A stretch of 64,000 nucleotides of DNA. Source: Subtercola boreus. GTDB taxonomy: Bacteria > Actinomycetota > Actinomycetes > Actinomycetales > Microbacteriaceae. Below, piece after piece: positions 33,984-42,594 of this stretch. The notes under the pieces were generated by a model that saw only the letters and a list, made by a program, of their open reading frames with translations, was not told the DNA's origin and did no database searches. The first letter of the stretch is position 1; the number at the start of each line of letters is the position of its first letter. The DNA lies in NCBI RefSeq assembly GCF_003399625.1, contig NZ_NBXA01000020.1, forward strand, positions 108,612-172,611, in the 5' to 3' direction. The translations under genes were made by a program, and so were the position numbers.

Positions 33984-34187
33984 ATGGCAATTGGTACCGT
34001 CAAATGGTTTAACGCTGAAAAAGGCTTCGGATTCATCGCTCCCGAAGATGGCAGCCCCGACGTTTTCGCTCACTACTCGGCCATCGCGTCGAACGGCTAC
34101 AAGTCGCTCGATGAGAACCAGCGCGTCGAGTTCGATGTGACCCAGGGCCCGAAGGGCCCGCAGGCTGAGAACATCCGCAGCCTGTAG
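33984..34187 (+). CDS. cold-shock protein, CspA family
   Basis: A 67-residue cold-shock domain protein: [15 protein letters not shown] (RNP1) and DVFAHYSAI (RNP2) are both present. Such proteins bind single-stranded RNA/DNA and melt RNA structures. GGAGGAG at 33970-33976 gives a strong ribosome binding site seven bases before the ATG. A leader of about 140 bases and two hairpins downstream flank the gene. Confidence 0.96.
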   Translation: MAIGTVKWFNAEKGFGFIAPEDGSPDVFAHYSAIASNGYKSLDENQRVEFDVTQGPKGPQAENIRSL

Positions 34188-34194
34188 ATATTGC

Positions 34195-34218
34195 ATGAGA
34201 AGCGCGTGCGCTTCTCAT
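34195..34218 (+). terminator. hairpin after the cold-shock gene
   Basis: ATGAGAAGCGC and GCGCTTCTCAT form a perfect palindrome centred at 34206-34207, seven bases after the stop. There is no T-run; it may stabilise the 3' end or pause transcription. Confidence 0.5.
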
Positions 34219-34236
34219 CGCGAATAAATATTGTGG

Positions 34237-34270
34237 GAATGCCCTGGCGAAAGCCGGGGCATTCTTGTTT
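34237..34270 (+). terminator. intrinsic terminator after the cold-shock gene
   Basis: GAATGCCCTGGC and GCCGGGGCATTC form a 12-bp stem (one G-U) with a GAAA tetraloop, followed by TTGTTT. Its T-run touches the -10 box (TAAGCT, 34270-34275) of the next gene. Confidence 0.88.
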
Positions 34271-34275
34271 AAGCT
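34270..34275 (+). promoter_or_regulatory. -10 box of the reductase gene, leaderless start
   Basis: TAAGCT is followed by six bases and the ATG at 34282. The box begins at the last T of the upstream terminator. Confidence 0.5.
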
Positions 34276-34281
34276 CGGGGT

Positions 34282-34740
34282 ATGACTACGGACAACACAG
34301 CGGGAACATCTCCTGAGAACCCGATCGACAACGACACGGAATGGGTGGCGGCGCAGATCGCCGAATACCTTGCTACGGATGGGGAGAAGCCGACCTTCAA
34401 GGGCGGAGCACCGCTTGTACTGCTCACGACGCAGGGCCGGAAGAGCGGCGTGTGGCGTCGCACCTGCCTGATCGGCGCCGAAGACGGCGGCCGCCAGATC
34501 CTCGTCGCGTCGCTCGGCGGAGCCCCGAAGCATCCGGCCTGGTACCTGAACCTCGAGGCGAATCCCGAGGTCGTGGTGCAGAACAAGGGTGAGATCATCC
34601 GCGGCACCGCCAGAACGGCCACGCCCGAGGAGAAGCCGGCGCTCTGGCAGAAGATGGTCGCCCTCTACCCGGACTACGCCGACTACCAGACAAAAACAGA
34701 CCGCGAGATCCCGATCGTGATCGTGGATCCCGCGGCCTGA
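34282..34740 (+). CDS. deazaflavin-dependent nitroreductase family protein
   Basis: A 152-residue split-barrel protein of the DDN/DUF385 family. The core motif GAPLVLLTTQGRKSG...RRTCLIG (about residues 42-66) and ASLGGAPKHPAWYLNLEANPEV (about 75-97) are characteristic. Mycobacterial members use reduced F420. Whether this organism makes F420 is not shown here. No Shine-Dalgarno sequence precedes the ATG; see the -10 box at 34270. Confidence 0.87.
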   Translation: MTTDNTAGTSPENPIDNDTEWVAAQIAEYLATDGEKPTFKGGAPLVLLTTQGRKSGVWRRTCLIGAEDGGRQILVASLGGAPKHPAWYLNLEANPEVVVQNKGEIIRGTARTATPEEKPALWQKMVALYPDYADYQTKTDREIPIVIVDPAA

Positions 34741-34760
34741 ACTCCGTGCGGGGGTGGCGG

Positions 34761-35825
34761 TTACGCGGTGGCGTCGGCCAGCGTCTTGATGTCCATGACG
34801 AAGCGGTAGCGCACGTCTGACCTCAGCACGCGCTCGTAGGCCGCGTTCACGGCGTCGGCGGTCGCCTCGATGAGCTCGGTCTCGGGTGCGATGCCGTGCT
34901 CGGCGCAGAAGTCGAGCATCTCCTGCGTCTCGGCGATGCTGCCGATGCCCGAGCCTGCGAACGAACGGCGGTTGCCGAACAGGGTGAAGACCTGGATGGG
35001 CAGGGGCTCGGGCGGGGCGCCGACGCTGACGAAGGTGCCGTTCAGGCGCAGCACCTTGAGGTAGGTGTTGAGGTCGATCTTCGCGCTGACGGTGTTGATG
35101 ACCAGGTCGAAGGTGTTCTGAAGGTCCTTCAGCGTCGACTCGTCGCTGGTCGCGTAGTAGTGGTCGGCGCCGAGTCGCAGGCCGTCCTCCTTCTTGCTGA
35201 GCGTCTGCGAGAGCACGGTCACCTCTGCGCCCATTGCGTGCGCGATCTTGACGGCCATGTGGCCGAGCCCGCCCATGCCGATGACGGCCACCTTCTTGCC
35301 GGGGCCGGCGTTCCAGTGCGACAGCGGCGAGTAGGTCGTGATGCCGGCGCAGAGCAGCGGAGCAGCCTTCTCGAAGGGAATCGCTTCGGGAACGCGGAGC
35401 ACGAAGTCCTCGACGACCACGATGTGGGTCGAGTATCCGCCCTGCGTGATGCTGCCGTCCCGGTCGACGGCGGCGTAGGTGCCCGTGTTGCCCTTCAGGC
35501 AGTAGTTGTTCTCCCCGGCCAGGCAGTTCTCGCACTCGCGGCACGAATTGACCATGCAGCCGACGCCGACGCGGTCGCCGACGCTGTGCAGGGTGACATC
35601 CGAACCGATCTCGGTGACGACGCCCACGATCTCGTGACCCACCACCTGCGGGTACTGGATGTTGCCCCATTCCCCCCGGACGGTGTGGATGTCGGAGTGG
35701 CAGATGCCGGAATAGGCGATCTCGATCAGCACATCCTTCGCGCCGACGTCGCGGCGTTCGATCGTGGTCGTGATCAGGGATCCGGTGGCCGACGGTGCGG
35801 CGATGGCGTTGACGGTGGTACTCAT
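34761..35825 (-). CDS. zinc-dependent alcohol dehydrogenase
   Basis: A 354-residue medium-chain dehydrogenase of the YahK/cinnamyl-alcohol-dehydrogenase type. Catalytic zinc ligands are in GICHSDIH and GHEIVGVV, and the structural zinc is bound by CRECENC plus a later Cys. The cofactor loop is [13 protein letters not shown] (about residues 177-189), followed by a pattern suiting NADP(H). It reduces aldehydes or oxidises alcohols. It lies four bases downstream of the aldo/keto reductase gene, so the two reductases form an operon. Confidence 0.9.
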   Translation of the reverse strand: MSTTVNAIAAPSATGSLITTTIERRDVGAKDVLIEIAYSGICHSDIHTVRGEWGNIQYPQVVGHEIVGVVTEIGSDVTLHSVGDRVGVGCMVNSCRECENCLAGENNYCLKGNTGTYAAVDRDGSITQGGYSTHIVVVEDFVLRVPEAIPFEKAAPLLCAGITTYSPLSHWNAGPGKKVAVIGMGGLGHMAVKIAHAMGAEVTVLSQTLSKKEDGLRLGADHYYATSDESTLKDLQNTFDLVINTVSAKIDLNTYLKVLRLNGTFVSVGAPPEPLPIQVFTLFGNRRSFAGSGIGSIAETQEMLDFCAEHGIAPETELIEATADAVNAAYERVLRSDVRYRFVMDIKTLADATA

Positions 35826-35829
35826 ATTC

Positions 35830-36807
35830 TCAGAATCCTGTCGGTACGTGGGGTTGGTAGGGAGCTTCGAGGGTATCGAGCTCCTCGGGGGTGAGGTCGA
35901 GGTCGACGGAGGCGACCGCGTCCTCGAGGTGGTGCGTCTTGGTGGCCCCGACGATCGGCGAGGTCACGGCGGCCTGCTGCCGCACCCAGGCGAGGGCGAC
36001 CTGCGCCCGGGAGACCCCGCGGTTCGTGGCGACGGTGGCCACGGCATCCGAGACGTGCCTGTCGGCGTCCTCGGTGCCGGCGTAGACCCTCGCGCTCACG
36101 TTGTCGCTCGCGTCGCGGGCCGTCTGCTCGCCCCAGGGCCGGGTGAGGCGACCGCGAGCCAACGGGCTCCACGGCAGCACTCCGACGCCCTGGTCGAGGC
36201 AGAACGGGTGCATCTCGCGCTCTTCTTCGCGCTGGATGAGGTTGTAGTGGTCCTGCATCGAGACGAACCGGGTCCAGCCGCCGAGGTCGGCCGTGTACTG
36301 GGCCTTCGCGAACTGCCACGCGAACATGGATGACGCCCCGATGTAGCGCGCCTTGCCGGCCTTCACCACATCGTGCAGCGCCTCCATCGTCTCCTCGATG
36401 GGCACCGTGTCGTCCCACCGGTGGATCTGGTAGAGGTCGACGTAGTCGGTGCCGAGCCGCCGGAGCGACGCGTCGATCTGGTTCATGATGTGCGCGCGGC
36501 TGAGGCCACCGCCGTTCGGCGTTTGGCGCATCGGCATGAAGACCTTGGTGGCGATCACGATCTCCTCGCGGCTCGCGAAGTCGGCCAGGGCGCGGCCGAC
36601 GAACTCCTCACTCGTGCCGTCGGAATAGGCGTTGGCAGTGTCGAACGTGGTGATCCCGGCTTCGAGGGCCTGCCGGATGAACGGGCGGCTGGCCTCCTCG
36701 TCGAGAGTCCAGTCGTGGTTGCCGCGCTCTGCCGTGCCGTAGCTCATACAGCCGAGCGTGATCGCTGAGACCTCGAGGCCGCTTCGGCCGAGTTTCAGGT
36801 ATTCCAT
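35830..36807 (-). CDS. aldo/keto reductase
   Basis: A 325-residue AKR with the catalytic tetrad: Asp and Tyr in [10 protein letters not shown], Lys in ATKVF and His in YQIHRWD. The N-terminal [19 protein letters not shown] and the C-terminal [12 protein letters not shown] are also typical. It reduces carbonyl compounds with NADPH. AAGGAG lies seven bases upstream of the ATG at 36807. The substrate is unknown; the paired alcohol dehydrogenase suggests aldehyde detoxification. Confidence 0.9.
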   Translation of the reverse strand: MEYLKLGRSGLEVSAITLGCMSYGTAERGNHDWTLDEEASRPFIRQALEAGITTFDTANAYSDGTSEEFVGRALADFASREEIVIATKVFMPMRQTPNGGGLSRAHIMNQIDASLRRLGTDYVDLYQIHRWDDTVPIEETMEALHDVVKAGKARYIGASSMFAWQFAKAQYTADLGGWTRFVSMQDHYNLIQREEEREMHPFCLDQGVGVLPWSPLARGRLTRPWGEQTARDASDNVSARVYAGTEDADRHVSDAVATVATNRGVSRAQVALAWVRQQAAVTSPIVGATKTHHLEDAVASVDLDLTPEELDTLEAPYQPHVPTGF

Positions 36808-36859
36808 GCGTTCTCCTTCACAACTGCTGGTGGATTCATGGCTGCTGGTGCGGTCATGG

Positions 36860-38680
36860 TCAATGTGTGCCGATCCATTTGCGAACGGTCTGGATGCGGG
36901 TCTGCAACTGCGTGACGCTCGCCTGGGCGACGGCAGGACCGCCGCACACCCGGCGGAGCTCGGCGTGGATCAGCCCGTGCGGCTCCCCCGAGGTCTTCGC
37001 CCAGATGCCGACGACGCTGTTCAGCAGCGACCGCTGTTCCTTGAGTGTGCGGTAGAGCGGCGCGGCGGGGGCCGCATCCGGAGACTCGACCGCCGGAGCG
37101 ACATAACCCGGTTCGTGCTTCCGCCTGGCCTGTTTCGCCTGGCGGTGCTGCAGCAGCTCCCGCACCTGTTCGGGTTCGAGCAGGCCCGGGAAGCCGATGA
37201 AGTCGAGCTCCTCGTCGCTGCCCCCGATCGCCTCGGCTCCGAACTCGTCGCCCTCGTAGACGACCATGTCGAAGGTGGCGTGAGAGGAGAGCGGCTCGAA
37301 GCTGAACTCCTGCTGCAGGGCGTCGGAGGCCTTCTCCTGCCGGTTGGCGGCATCCATCATGTCCTCTTCGGGTGCGAAGAGGTCGATGGCGGGGTCGCCG
37401 GTCTCGCGGCGATCGAGGGCGTGGTCGCGTTCGAGTTCCATCGTGTTGGCGAGGGCCATCAGGCTCGGAACGTTCGGCAGGAAGATGGAGGCGATCTCCC
37501 CTCGGCGCCGGGCCCTGACGAAGCGGCCGATCGCCTGCGCGAAGTAGAGCGGTGTGGCGGCGCTGGTGGCGTAGACGCCGACGGAGAGGCGCGGGATGTC
37601 GACACCCTCCGACACCATCCGCACGGCGACCATCCAGCGGCGGGTCGAGTTCGAGAACTCCTCGATGCGGTCGCTGGCCTCCTTCTCGTCGCTCAGCACG
37701 ATGGTGATCGGCTGGCCGGTGATCTCCCCGAGAACGTCGGCATAGGCCCGGGCGGCATAGTGGTCGGTCGCGATGACGAGTCCCCCGGCATCCGGAACCG
37801 ACTGCCGGACCTCGGTGAGTCGACGGTCTGCGGCCTTCAGGACCTGCGGGATCCAGTCGCCCTTCGGATCGAGCGCCGTGCGCCAGGCCTGAGAGGTGAT
37901 GTCCTTCGTGTTGCCCTCGCCGAGGCGGGCCTCCATCTCCTCGCCCACCCCGTCGCGCCAGCGCATGTGGCCGGCGTAGACCATGAAGAGCACCGGACGC
38001 ACGACCCCGTCCTTCAGCGCCCGGCCGTAGCCGTAGTTGTAGTCGGTGAGGGAGGTGCGGATGCCGTGTTCGTCGGGCAGGTAGCTCACGAACGGGATCG
38101 GCGCCGTGTCGGAGCGGAACGGGGTTCCGGTGAGACTCAGTCGGCGTGTCGCGGGTTCGAAGGCCTCGCGGATGGCGTCGCCCCAGCTCAGTGCGTCGCC
38201 GCCGTGGTGCACCTCGTCGAGGATCACGAGCGTGCGGCCACTGAGAGTCAGGTCGCGGTGGAGTTCGGCCCGCGTCGCGACCTGCGCGTAGGTGACGACG
38301 ACGCCGTGGTAGTGCGCGCCGTGGCGCCCGTGCGCGTTCTTGAAGGTGGGGTCGAGCCGGATGCCCGCCCGGTGTGCGGCGTCGGCCCACTGCTTCTTCA
38401 GGTGCTCGGTGGGGGCGACGACCGTGATGCGGTCGACGGTCTTTCGGGCCAGGAGTTCGGCGGCGAGCCGGAGCGCGAACGTGGTCTTGCCGGCGCCCGG
38501 CGTTGCGGCGGCGAGGAAGTCGCGGGGTTCGTGCTCGAAGTAGGCGGTGAGGGCTTCGGACTGCCAGGCACGGAGTTTGCCGACAGTTCCCCAGGCGGCC
38601 CGTTCGGGGAAGCTCGGGGAGAGGTGCTCGGCCGCGGAGGTTCCGACCGGACGTCCGGCGGGGGCAGGCGAAATAGTCAC
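36860..38680 (-). CDS. DEAD/DEAH-box (SF2) helicase, Res/SSL2-like
   Basis: A 606-residue SF2 ATPase. Motifs: Q-like LRAWQSEAL, Walker A ATPGAGKTTFAL (about residues 60-71), VVAPTEHLKKQW, DEVHH, SLTGTPFRSD, a helicase C region with AVRMVSEGVDIPRLSVGVYAT and QAIGRFVRARR. The C-terminal 150 residues match no domain I recognise. It resembles the helicase part of type III restriction enzymes but has no methyltransferase neighbour, so DNA repair or RNA work is more likely. GTG at 38680 lies eight bases after TAGTGT; GTG at 38692 is an alternative. Confidence 0.85.
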   Translation of the reverse strand: MTISPAPAGRPVGTSAAEHLSPSFPERAAWGTVGKLRAWQSEALTAYFEHEPRDFLAAATPGAGKTTFALRLAAELLARKTVDRITVVAPTEHLKKQWADAAHRAGIRLDPTFKNAHGRHGAHYHGVVVTYAQVATRAELHRDLTLSGRTLVILDEVHHGGDALSWGDAIREAFEPATRRLSLTGTPFRSDTAPIPFVSYLPDEHGIRTSLTDYNYGYGRALKDGVVRPVLFMVYAGHMRWRDGVGEEMEARLGEGNTKDITSQAWRTALDPKGDWIPQVLKAADRRLTEVRQSVPDAGGLVIATDHYAARAYADVLGEITGQPITIVLSDEKEASDRIEEFSNSTRRWMVAVRMVSEGVDIPRLSVGVYATSAATPLYFAQAIGRFVRARRRGEIASIFLPNVPSLMALANTMELERDHALDRRETGDPAIDLFAPEEDMMDAANRQEKASDALQQEFSFEPLSSHATFDMVVYEGDEFGAEAIGGSDEELDFIGFPGLLEPEQVRELLQHRQAKQARRKHEPGYVAPAVESPDAAPAAPLYRTLKEQRSLLNSVVGIWAKTSGEPHGLIHAELRRVCGGPAVAQASVTQLQTRIQTVRKWIGTH

Positions 38681-38688
38681 TTTCCAAC

Positions 38689-38694
38689 ACACTA
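38689..38694 (-). promoter_or_regulatory. -10 box of the helicase gene
   Basis: TAGTGT (minus strand) ends eight bases before the GTG at 38680, allowing a leaderless or nearly leaderless transcript. Confidence 0.45.
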
Positions 38695-38758
38695 CCCGCT
38701 CCCACAGCGCGGCTCGCCCATCCGGCCCGCGCGGAGTCGTGGAGCGGGAGAATGAGAC

Positions 38759-39685
38759 GTGCTTCCTGTCGAATTCCGTCTTCCCGCACGCCAGCCGTTC
38801 GACCACGCCGGGGTCACCCGGTTCCTCGTGGCACATGCCATCGTCGGCGTCGAGGCGGTGGTCGGGGGCGAATACTGGCGCACACTGGCGCTCCCGGGCG
38901 GGCAGGCGGTGGTGGCCGTGCGGGCCGCTCCGGCGGGGGTGACGGGGCGGGTGTGGTTCCGCGCCGGCGAAGCAGTGCCGGGCCCCGGGTCGCTCGGCCA
39001 CCCGGAGCTGGCGGAGGTCGCCGCCGCAGTGGGGCGGCTCTACGACCTCGACGCAGACGCGCCGGCCATCGATTCCGTGCTCGGCGGGGTGCCCGAGCTG
39101 GCAGGGTCGCTGGCGGCGGCCCCGGGCATCCGGATGCCCGGCACGACCGACCCGCACGAGACCCTCTTCCGCACGCTGATCTGCCAGCAGGTGTCGGTGA
39201 AGGCGGCGCGGACTGTGCAGGGCAATCTTGCCGCGGCCCTCGGTGACCCGCTCGACACGGGGCTGGCTGCGGTTGCGCCCGGTGGTGTGGGGCGGCTGTT
39301 CCCGACCGCCGCCCAGATCGCCGGCGGCGGCACCGGCGTCGTGCGCGGTCCGGCACAGCGGGTGCGCACGATCCTGGCCGTCGCGGAGGCACTGGCCGAC
39401 GGCAGCCTGGTCGTCGATCGCCGTGCGAGCGTGCCGGAGCTGATGGCCGGCCTCGAGGCAATGCCGGGAATCGGGCCGTGGACGGCCGGGTACGTCGCGA
39501 TGCGCGTTTTGGGCGCTGCGGACATCCTGCTCGACGGCGACCTCGCCCTGCGCGCCGGCGCTGCCGCCCTCGGCCTGCCCTCGGAGCGCCGGGAGCTCGA
39601 GAGGTTCGCTGAGCGCGTCGCGCCGTGGCGGAGTTACTTCGGCATGCACCTCTGGCGGGACGCGGTGGCGGCGATCGCTGCCTGA
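38759..39685 (+). CDS. AlkA-like DNA-3-methyladenine glycosylase
   Basis: A 308-residue HhH-GPD protein with an AlkA-type N-terminal domain (LPARQPFDHAGVTRFL, residues about 8-23). The glycosylase core has ETLFRTLICQQVSVKAA (about 138-154) and the helix-hairpin-helix MPGIGPWTAGYVAMRVLG, followed by the catalytic Asp region DILLDGDLALR. It removes alkylated purines from DNA. It lacks the Ada domains to which AlkA is often fused in Actinobacteria. GTG at 38759 has GGGAG about eight bases upstream and is divergent from the helicase gene. Confidence 0.87.
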   Translation: MLPVEFRLPARQPFDHAGVTRFLVAHAIVGVEAVVGGEYWRTLALPGGQAVVAVRAAPAGVTGRVWFRAGEAVPGPGSLGHPELAEVAAAVGRLYDLDADAPAIDSVLGGVPELAGSLAAAPGIRMPGTTDPHETLFRTLICQQVSVKAARTVQGNLAAALGDPLDTGLAAVAPGGVGRLFPTAAQIAGGGTGVVRGPAQRVRTILAVAEALADGSLVVDRRASVPELMAGLEAMPGIGPWTAGYVAMRVLGAADILLDGDLALRAGAAALGLPSERRELERFAERVAPWRSYFGMHLWRDAVAAIAA

Positions 39686-39802
39686 CCCCGCCCCTGCCCC
39701 GCCCCGCTCCCGCCCCCGCACCCGCCGTGCCACGACGCTCTGCCGGGCATCCGGCGGCCGGGCGTAGGCTGACGGGGAGAACTTGCCACAGGAGAACCAT
39801 CC

Positions 39803-40594
39803 ATGACCGAACCGCATCCCTGGCGCCGCTACGTCGCCCTCGGCGACTCCTTCACCGAGGGAATCGGCGACCCCGAGCCTGCCAGCCAGGGCGGCCACCG
39901 GGGCTGGGCCGACCGGGTCGCCGAGGTTCTGAGCGCGCAGGTCGACGGGGAGTTCTCGTACGCCAACCTTGCGATCCGGGGGCGTCTCATCCGCCAGATC
40001 CTCGACGAACAGGTGGAGCCGGCGCTGGCGTTGAAACCCGACCTCATCACGATCTCGGCCGGTGGCAACGACATCATCCGCCCCGGCACCGATCCCGATC
40101 TCATCGCCGCCCAGTTCGAGGCCGGAATCGCTCGCCTCCGCAGAAGCGGTGCGACGATCGTGGTCTTCACGGGAACCGATGTCGGCTTCTCTCCGGTGTT
40201 CCGGAGCATCCGCGGCAAGGTGGCGATCTACAACGAGAACATCCGCGCGATCGCCTCGAGGTACGACCTGATCGTGGTTGACCAGTGGGGGCTCGGCTCG
40301 ATCCAGAACTCAGGCATGTGGGCGCCTGACCGCCTGCATCTGAACGCCTTCGGCCACCACGAGATCGCGCGCACGGTGCTCGCGGCACTCAATGTGCCGA
40401 ACGACCTCCGGCCGAACTCCCCCGAGCCGCTGCCCGGCAGGCGCTGGCGCCAGGCCCGCGCCGAGGACCTGGTCTGGGCGCGGGAGTTCTTCGTGCCCTG
40501 GGTGCTCCGCCGCGTGCGGCATCAGTCCTCGGGCGACGGCCTCACCGCGAAGCGGCCCGCCGCCGGCCCCGTGCTGACGCACCGCGCCGACTGA
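39803..40594 (+). CDS. SGNH/GDSL-family hydrolase
   Basis: A 263-residue hydrolase with block I GDSFTEG (Ser about residue 15), an Asn-containing block III SAGGNDI and the block V pair DRLHLNAFGHH (Asp, His). These give the Ser-His-Asp triad of GDSL esterases. No signal peptide is seen, so it is cytoplasmic. AGGAG lies eight bases before the ATG. The 39700-39740 region just upstream is a C-rich low-complexity stretch; TAGGCT near 39766 could be the -10 box. Confidence 0.9.
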   Translation: MTEPHPWRRYVALGDSFTEGIGDPEPASQGGHRGWADRVAEVLSAQVDGEFSYANLAIRGRLIRQILDEQVEPALALKPDLITISAGGNDIIRPGTDPDLIAAQFEAGIARLRRSGATIVVFTGTDVGFSPVFRSIRGKVAIYNENIRAIASRYDLIVVDQWGLGSIQNSGMWAPDRLHLNAFGHHEIARTVLAALNVPNDLRPNSPEPLPGRRWRQARAEDLVWAREFFVPWVLRRVRHQSSGDGLTAKRPAAGPVLTHRAD

Positions 40595-40632
40595 CCGGCC
40601 CCCGCCCCGACCGCCCTCGAGACGGGCGTCGA

Positions 40633-40687
40633 AGAGGAATGGGGACACGTTGCGTTCGCAGGCGACGCAACGAGCGTCCCGTCCTCT
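40633..40687 (+). terminator. long imperfect hairpin between convergent genes
   Basis: Three blocks pair across a 9-base loop: AGAGGA with TCCTCT, GGGAC with GTCCC, and CGTTGCGT with ACGCAACG (40648-40655 and 40665-40672). It lies between the GDSL gene and the convergent methyltransferase gene and probably terminates one or both. TTTG follows on the plus strand. Confidence 0.65.
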
Positions 40688-40816
40688 TTGAGCGCACACA
40701 CCTGCTGAGCGCACTCGTCTGCCGAACGCACACTGCGTATGAGTGCGCACCGCGTCGTTTGCGGGCGAAGGCGGGCGGCCGACTATCGTTCGGCGCGAAG
40801 GTTGAGGGGTGCCTGC

Positions 40817-41626
40817 TCAGCTGGCGGACGGCACGCGGAGCGCCCAGAGGGCGACCGCGCTGGCCGACGCCACGTTCAGCGAATCCACGCCGTGGAGCAT
40901 CGGGATCGTGACCACCGTGTCGGCCGCGGAGAGGGCCGCGTGGGAGAGCCCGTCCCCCTCCGTGCCCAGAAGGATCGCCACTCGCTCAGGCGGCGACACC
41001 GCGAACTCGTCGAGCGTCACCGCGTCGTCGCTGAGCGCCAGCGCCGCAACGTGGAATCCGGCCGCCCGAAGCATCGGCCCCGCGACATCCCACTCCGGCA
41101 GCCTTGTCCACGGCACCTGCAGCACCGTGCCCATCGACACCCGCACGCTCCGCCGGTAGAGCGGGTCGGCGGAACGCGGCGTGACGAGCACGGCATCCGC
41201 CCCGAGCCCGGCCACCGAGCGGAAGATCGCGCCCACATTGGTGTGGTCGACGATGTCCTCGAGGATGACGACCCGCCGGGCATCCTCCAACAGCGAAGAC
41301 ACCGACGGAAGCGGCGGCCGGTGCATCGACGCCAGCGCGCCCCGGTGCAGGTTGAACCCGGTCAGGCTCTCGAGCAGCGCCGACGGGCCCACATAGATCG
41401 GCACCTCCGGTGCGACCAGGCTCTGGATGCCCGCCGCCCACTTCTCCTCGCACAGCACCGATCGCGGCACGTGCCCGGCGGCAAGAGCGCGTTCGATCAC
41501 CTTGGCCGACTCGGCGATGTACAACCCGCCGGCCGGCTCGCTCACCCGGCGGAGCGCCACATCGGTGAGGCCGCGGTAGTCGGCGAGCCCCGGGTCGGTC
41601 AGGTCATCGAGCGGAATAAGGGGCAC
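40817..41626 (-). CDS. TrmH/SpoU-family RNA 2'-O-methyltransferase
   Basis: A 269-residue protein with an N-terminal substrate-binding domain (LADYRGLTDVALRR) and a SPOUT methyltransferase domain. Motif 1 is ILEDIVDHTNVGAIFRSV (about residues 119-136), motif 2 ILLGTEGDGLS and motif 3 IPMLHGVDSLNVASASAVALW, which form the knotted SAM site. It 2'-O-methylates a ribose in tRNA or rRNA; the target is unknown. GTG at 41626 is chosen; a longer frame reaches into the divergent sirtuin gene. Confidence 0.88.
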   Translation of the reverse strand: MPLIPLDDLTDPGLADYRGLTDVALRRVSEPAGGLYIAESAKVIERALAAGHVPRSVLCEEKWAAGIQSLVAPEVPIYVGPSALLESLTGFNLHRGALASMHRPPLPSVSSLLEDARRVVILEDIVDHTNVGAIFRSVAGLGADAVLVTPRSADPLYRRSVRVSMGTVLQVPWTRLPEWDVAGPMLRAAGFHVAALALSDDAVTLDEFAVSPPERVAILLGTEGDGLSHAALSAADTVVTIPMLHGVDSLNVASASAVALWALRVPSAS

Positions 41627-41729
41627 GGAACACCACTCTGCCAGTCGCCGGAAACATTTACGAAAACAAGAACTCTTAGACTCAAGGGGTGCGGTCCGAA
41701 CCAGTGGCCCGCGCGGAGGAGGTGCGGCC

Positions 41730-42590
41730 ATGGCTCTGAGGGAATCCGAGCAGGGTCGGGCGGGCATCCCCGGTGAAGCGGATGCACTCGACGAGGTCGT
41801 CGACGTGTTGGCGGGCAAGCGGCTCGTCGTGCTGACGGGGGCCGGCGTGAGCACCGACTCGGGAATCCCCGACTACCGCGGCGAGGGCGCGCCGAAACGC
41901 AACCCGATGACGTTCGACCAGTTCCTCGGCAACGCCGACTTCCGGAAGCGGTACTGGGCCGGCAGCCATCTCGGCTGGAAGCTGTTCGATGCCGCACGGC
42001 CGAACATCGGTCACGCGGTGTTGGCGACGCTCGAGGGCGCGGGAGTCGTCTCCGGCATCATCACGCAGAACGTCGACGGGCTGCACGTTCGGGCCGGCTC
42101 GAACCGCGTCGTCGACCTCCACGGTTCGATGGACAGGGTGCGCTGCCTGACTTGCGGCCAGATGTTCGCCCGGGTGAGCATTGCCGACACGATCGACGCC
42201 GCGAACCCGTGGATCACGAAGCCCGACGCGGTGACGGTGAACCCCGACGGCGACGCCGAGGTGGCCAACTGGGCCGAGTTCGAGGTGCCGGTGTGCACCG
42301 TCTGCGGAGGCGTGCTGAAGCCCGACGTCGTGTTCTTCGGCGAGTTCATCCCGAAGGAGCGTTTCACCGAGGCGAGCGACCTGCTGCGGGCATCCGACGC
42401 CCTGGTGATCGCCGGCTCGTCGCTGGTCGTCAACTCGGGCATCCGGTTGCTGGAGCAGGCCCGCCGCCGGCGCCTGCCGATCGTGATCATCAACCGCGGT
42501 GTGACCAAGGGTGACAGTCGGGCGACGGTGAAGGTGGATGCCGGTACCTCCGAGACGCTGACAGCCCTCGCCTCGCGGTTGATACCCTGA
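41730..42590 (+). CDS. Sir2-family NAD-dependent protein deacylase
   Basis: A 286-residue sirtuin. Motifs: TGAGVSTDSGIPDYRG (about residues 36-51), TQNVDGLH, catalytic His in VDLHGS, a zinc ribbon with CLTCG and CTVCGG, and GSSLVV. It removes acyl groups from lysine using NAD+. About 30 residues between the two CxxC pairs are longer than in minimal sirtuins. AGGAGG lies seven bases before the ATG. The histidine phosphatase gene follows after four bases. Confidence 0.93.
   Translation: MALRESEQGRAGIPGEADALDEVVDVLAGKRLVVLTGAGVSTDSGIPDYRGEGAPKRNPMTFDQFLGNADFRKRYWAGSHLGWKLFDAARPNIGHAVLATLEGAGVVSGIITQNVDGLHVRAGSNRVVDLHGSMDRVRCLTCGQMFARVSIADTIDAANPWITKPDAVTVNPDGDAEVANWAEFEVPVCTVCGGVLKPDVVFFGEFIPKERFTEASDLLRASDALVIAGSSLVVNSGIRLLEQARRRRLPIVIINRGVTKGDSRATVKVDAGTSETLTALASRLIP
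42583..42588 (+). promoter_or_regulatory. -10 box candidate inside the sirtuin 3' end
   Basis: TACCCT is followed by six bases and the ATG at 42595, which has no Shine-Dalgarno sequence. It could give a leaderless transcript of the phosphatase; translational coupling is the alternative. Confidence 0.4.
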
Positions 42591-42594
42591 CGGC

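Noticed and set aside
36860..38680. The SF2 helicase as a restriction-enzyme subunit
   Set aside because: No methyltransferase or specificity gene is adjacent and no nuclease motif is recognised in the C-terminal part.
40891..41000. C-terminal end of the TrmH-like gene as a Rossmann dehydrogenase
   Set aside because: The HGVDSLNVASA and GTEGDGLS motifs are the SPOUT methyltransferase knot, not a dehydrogenase.
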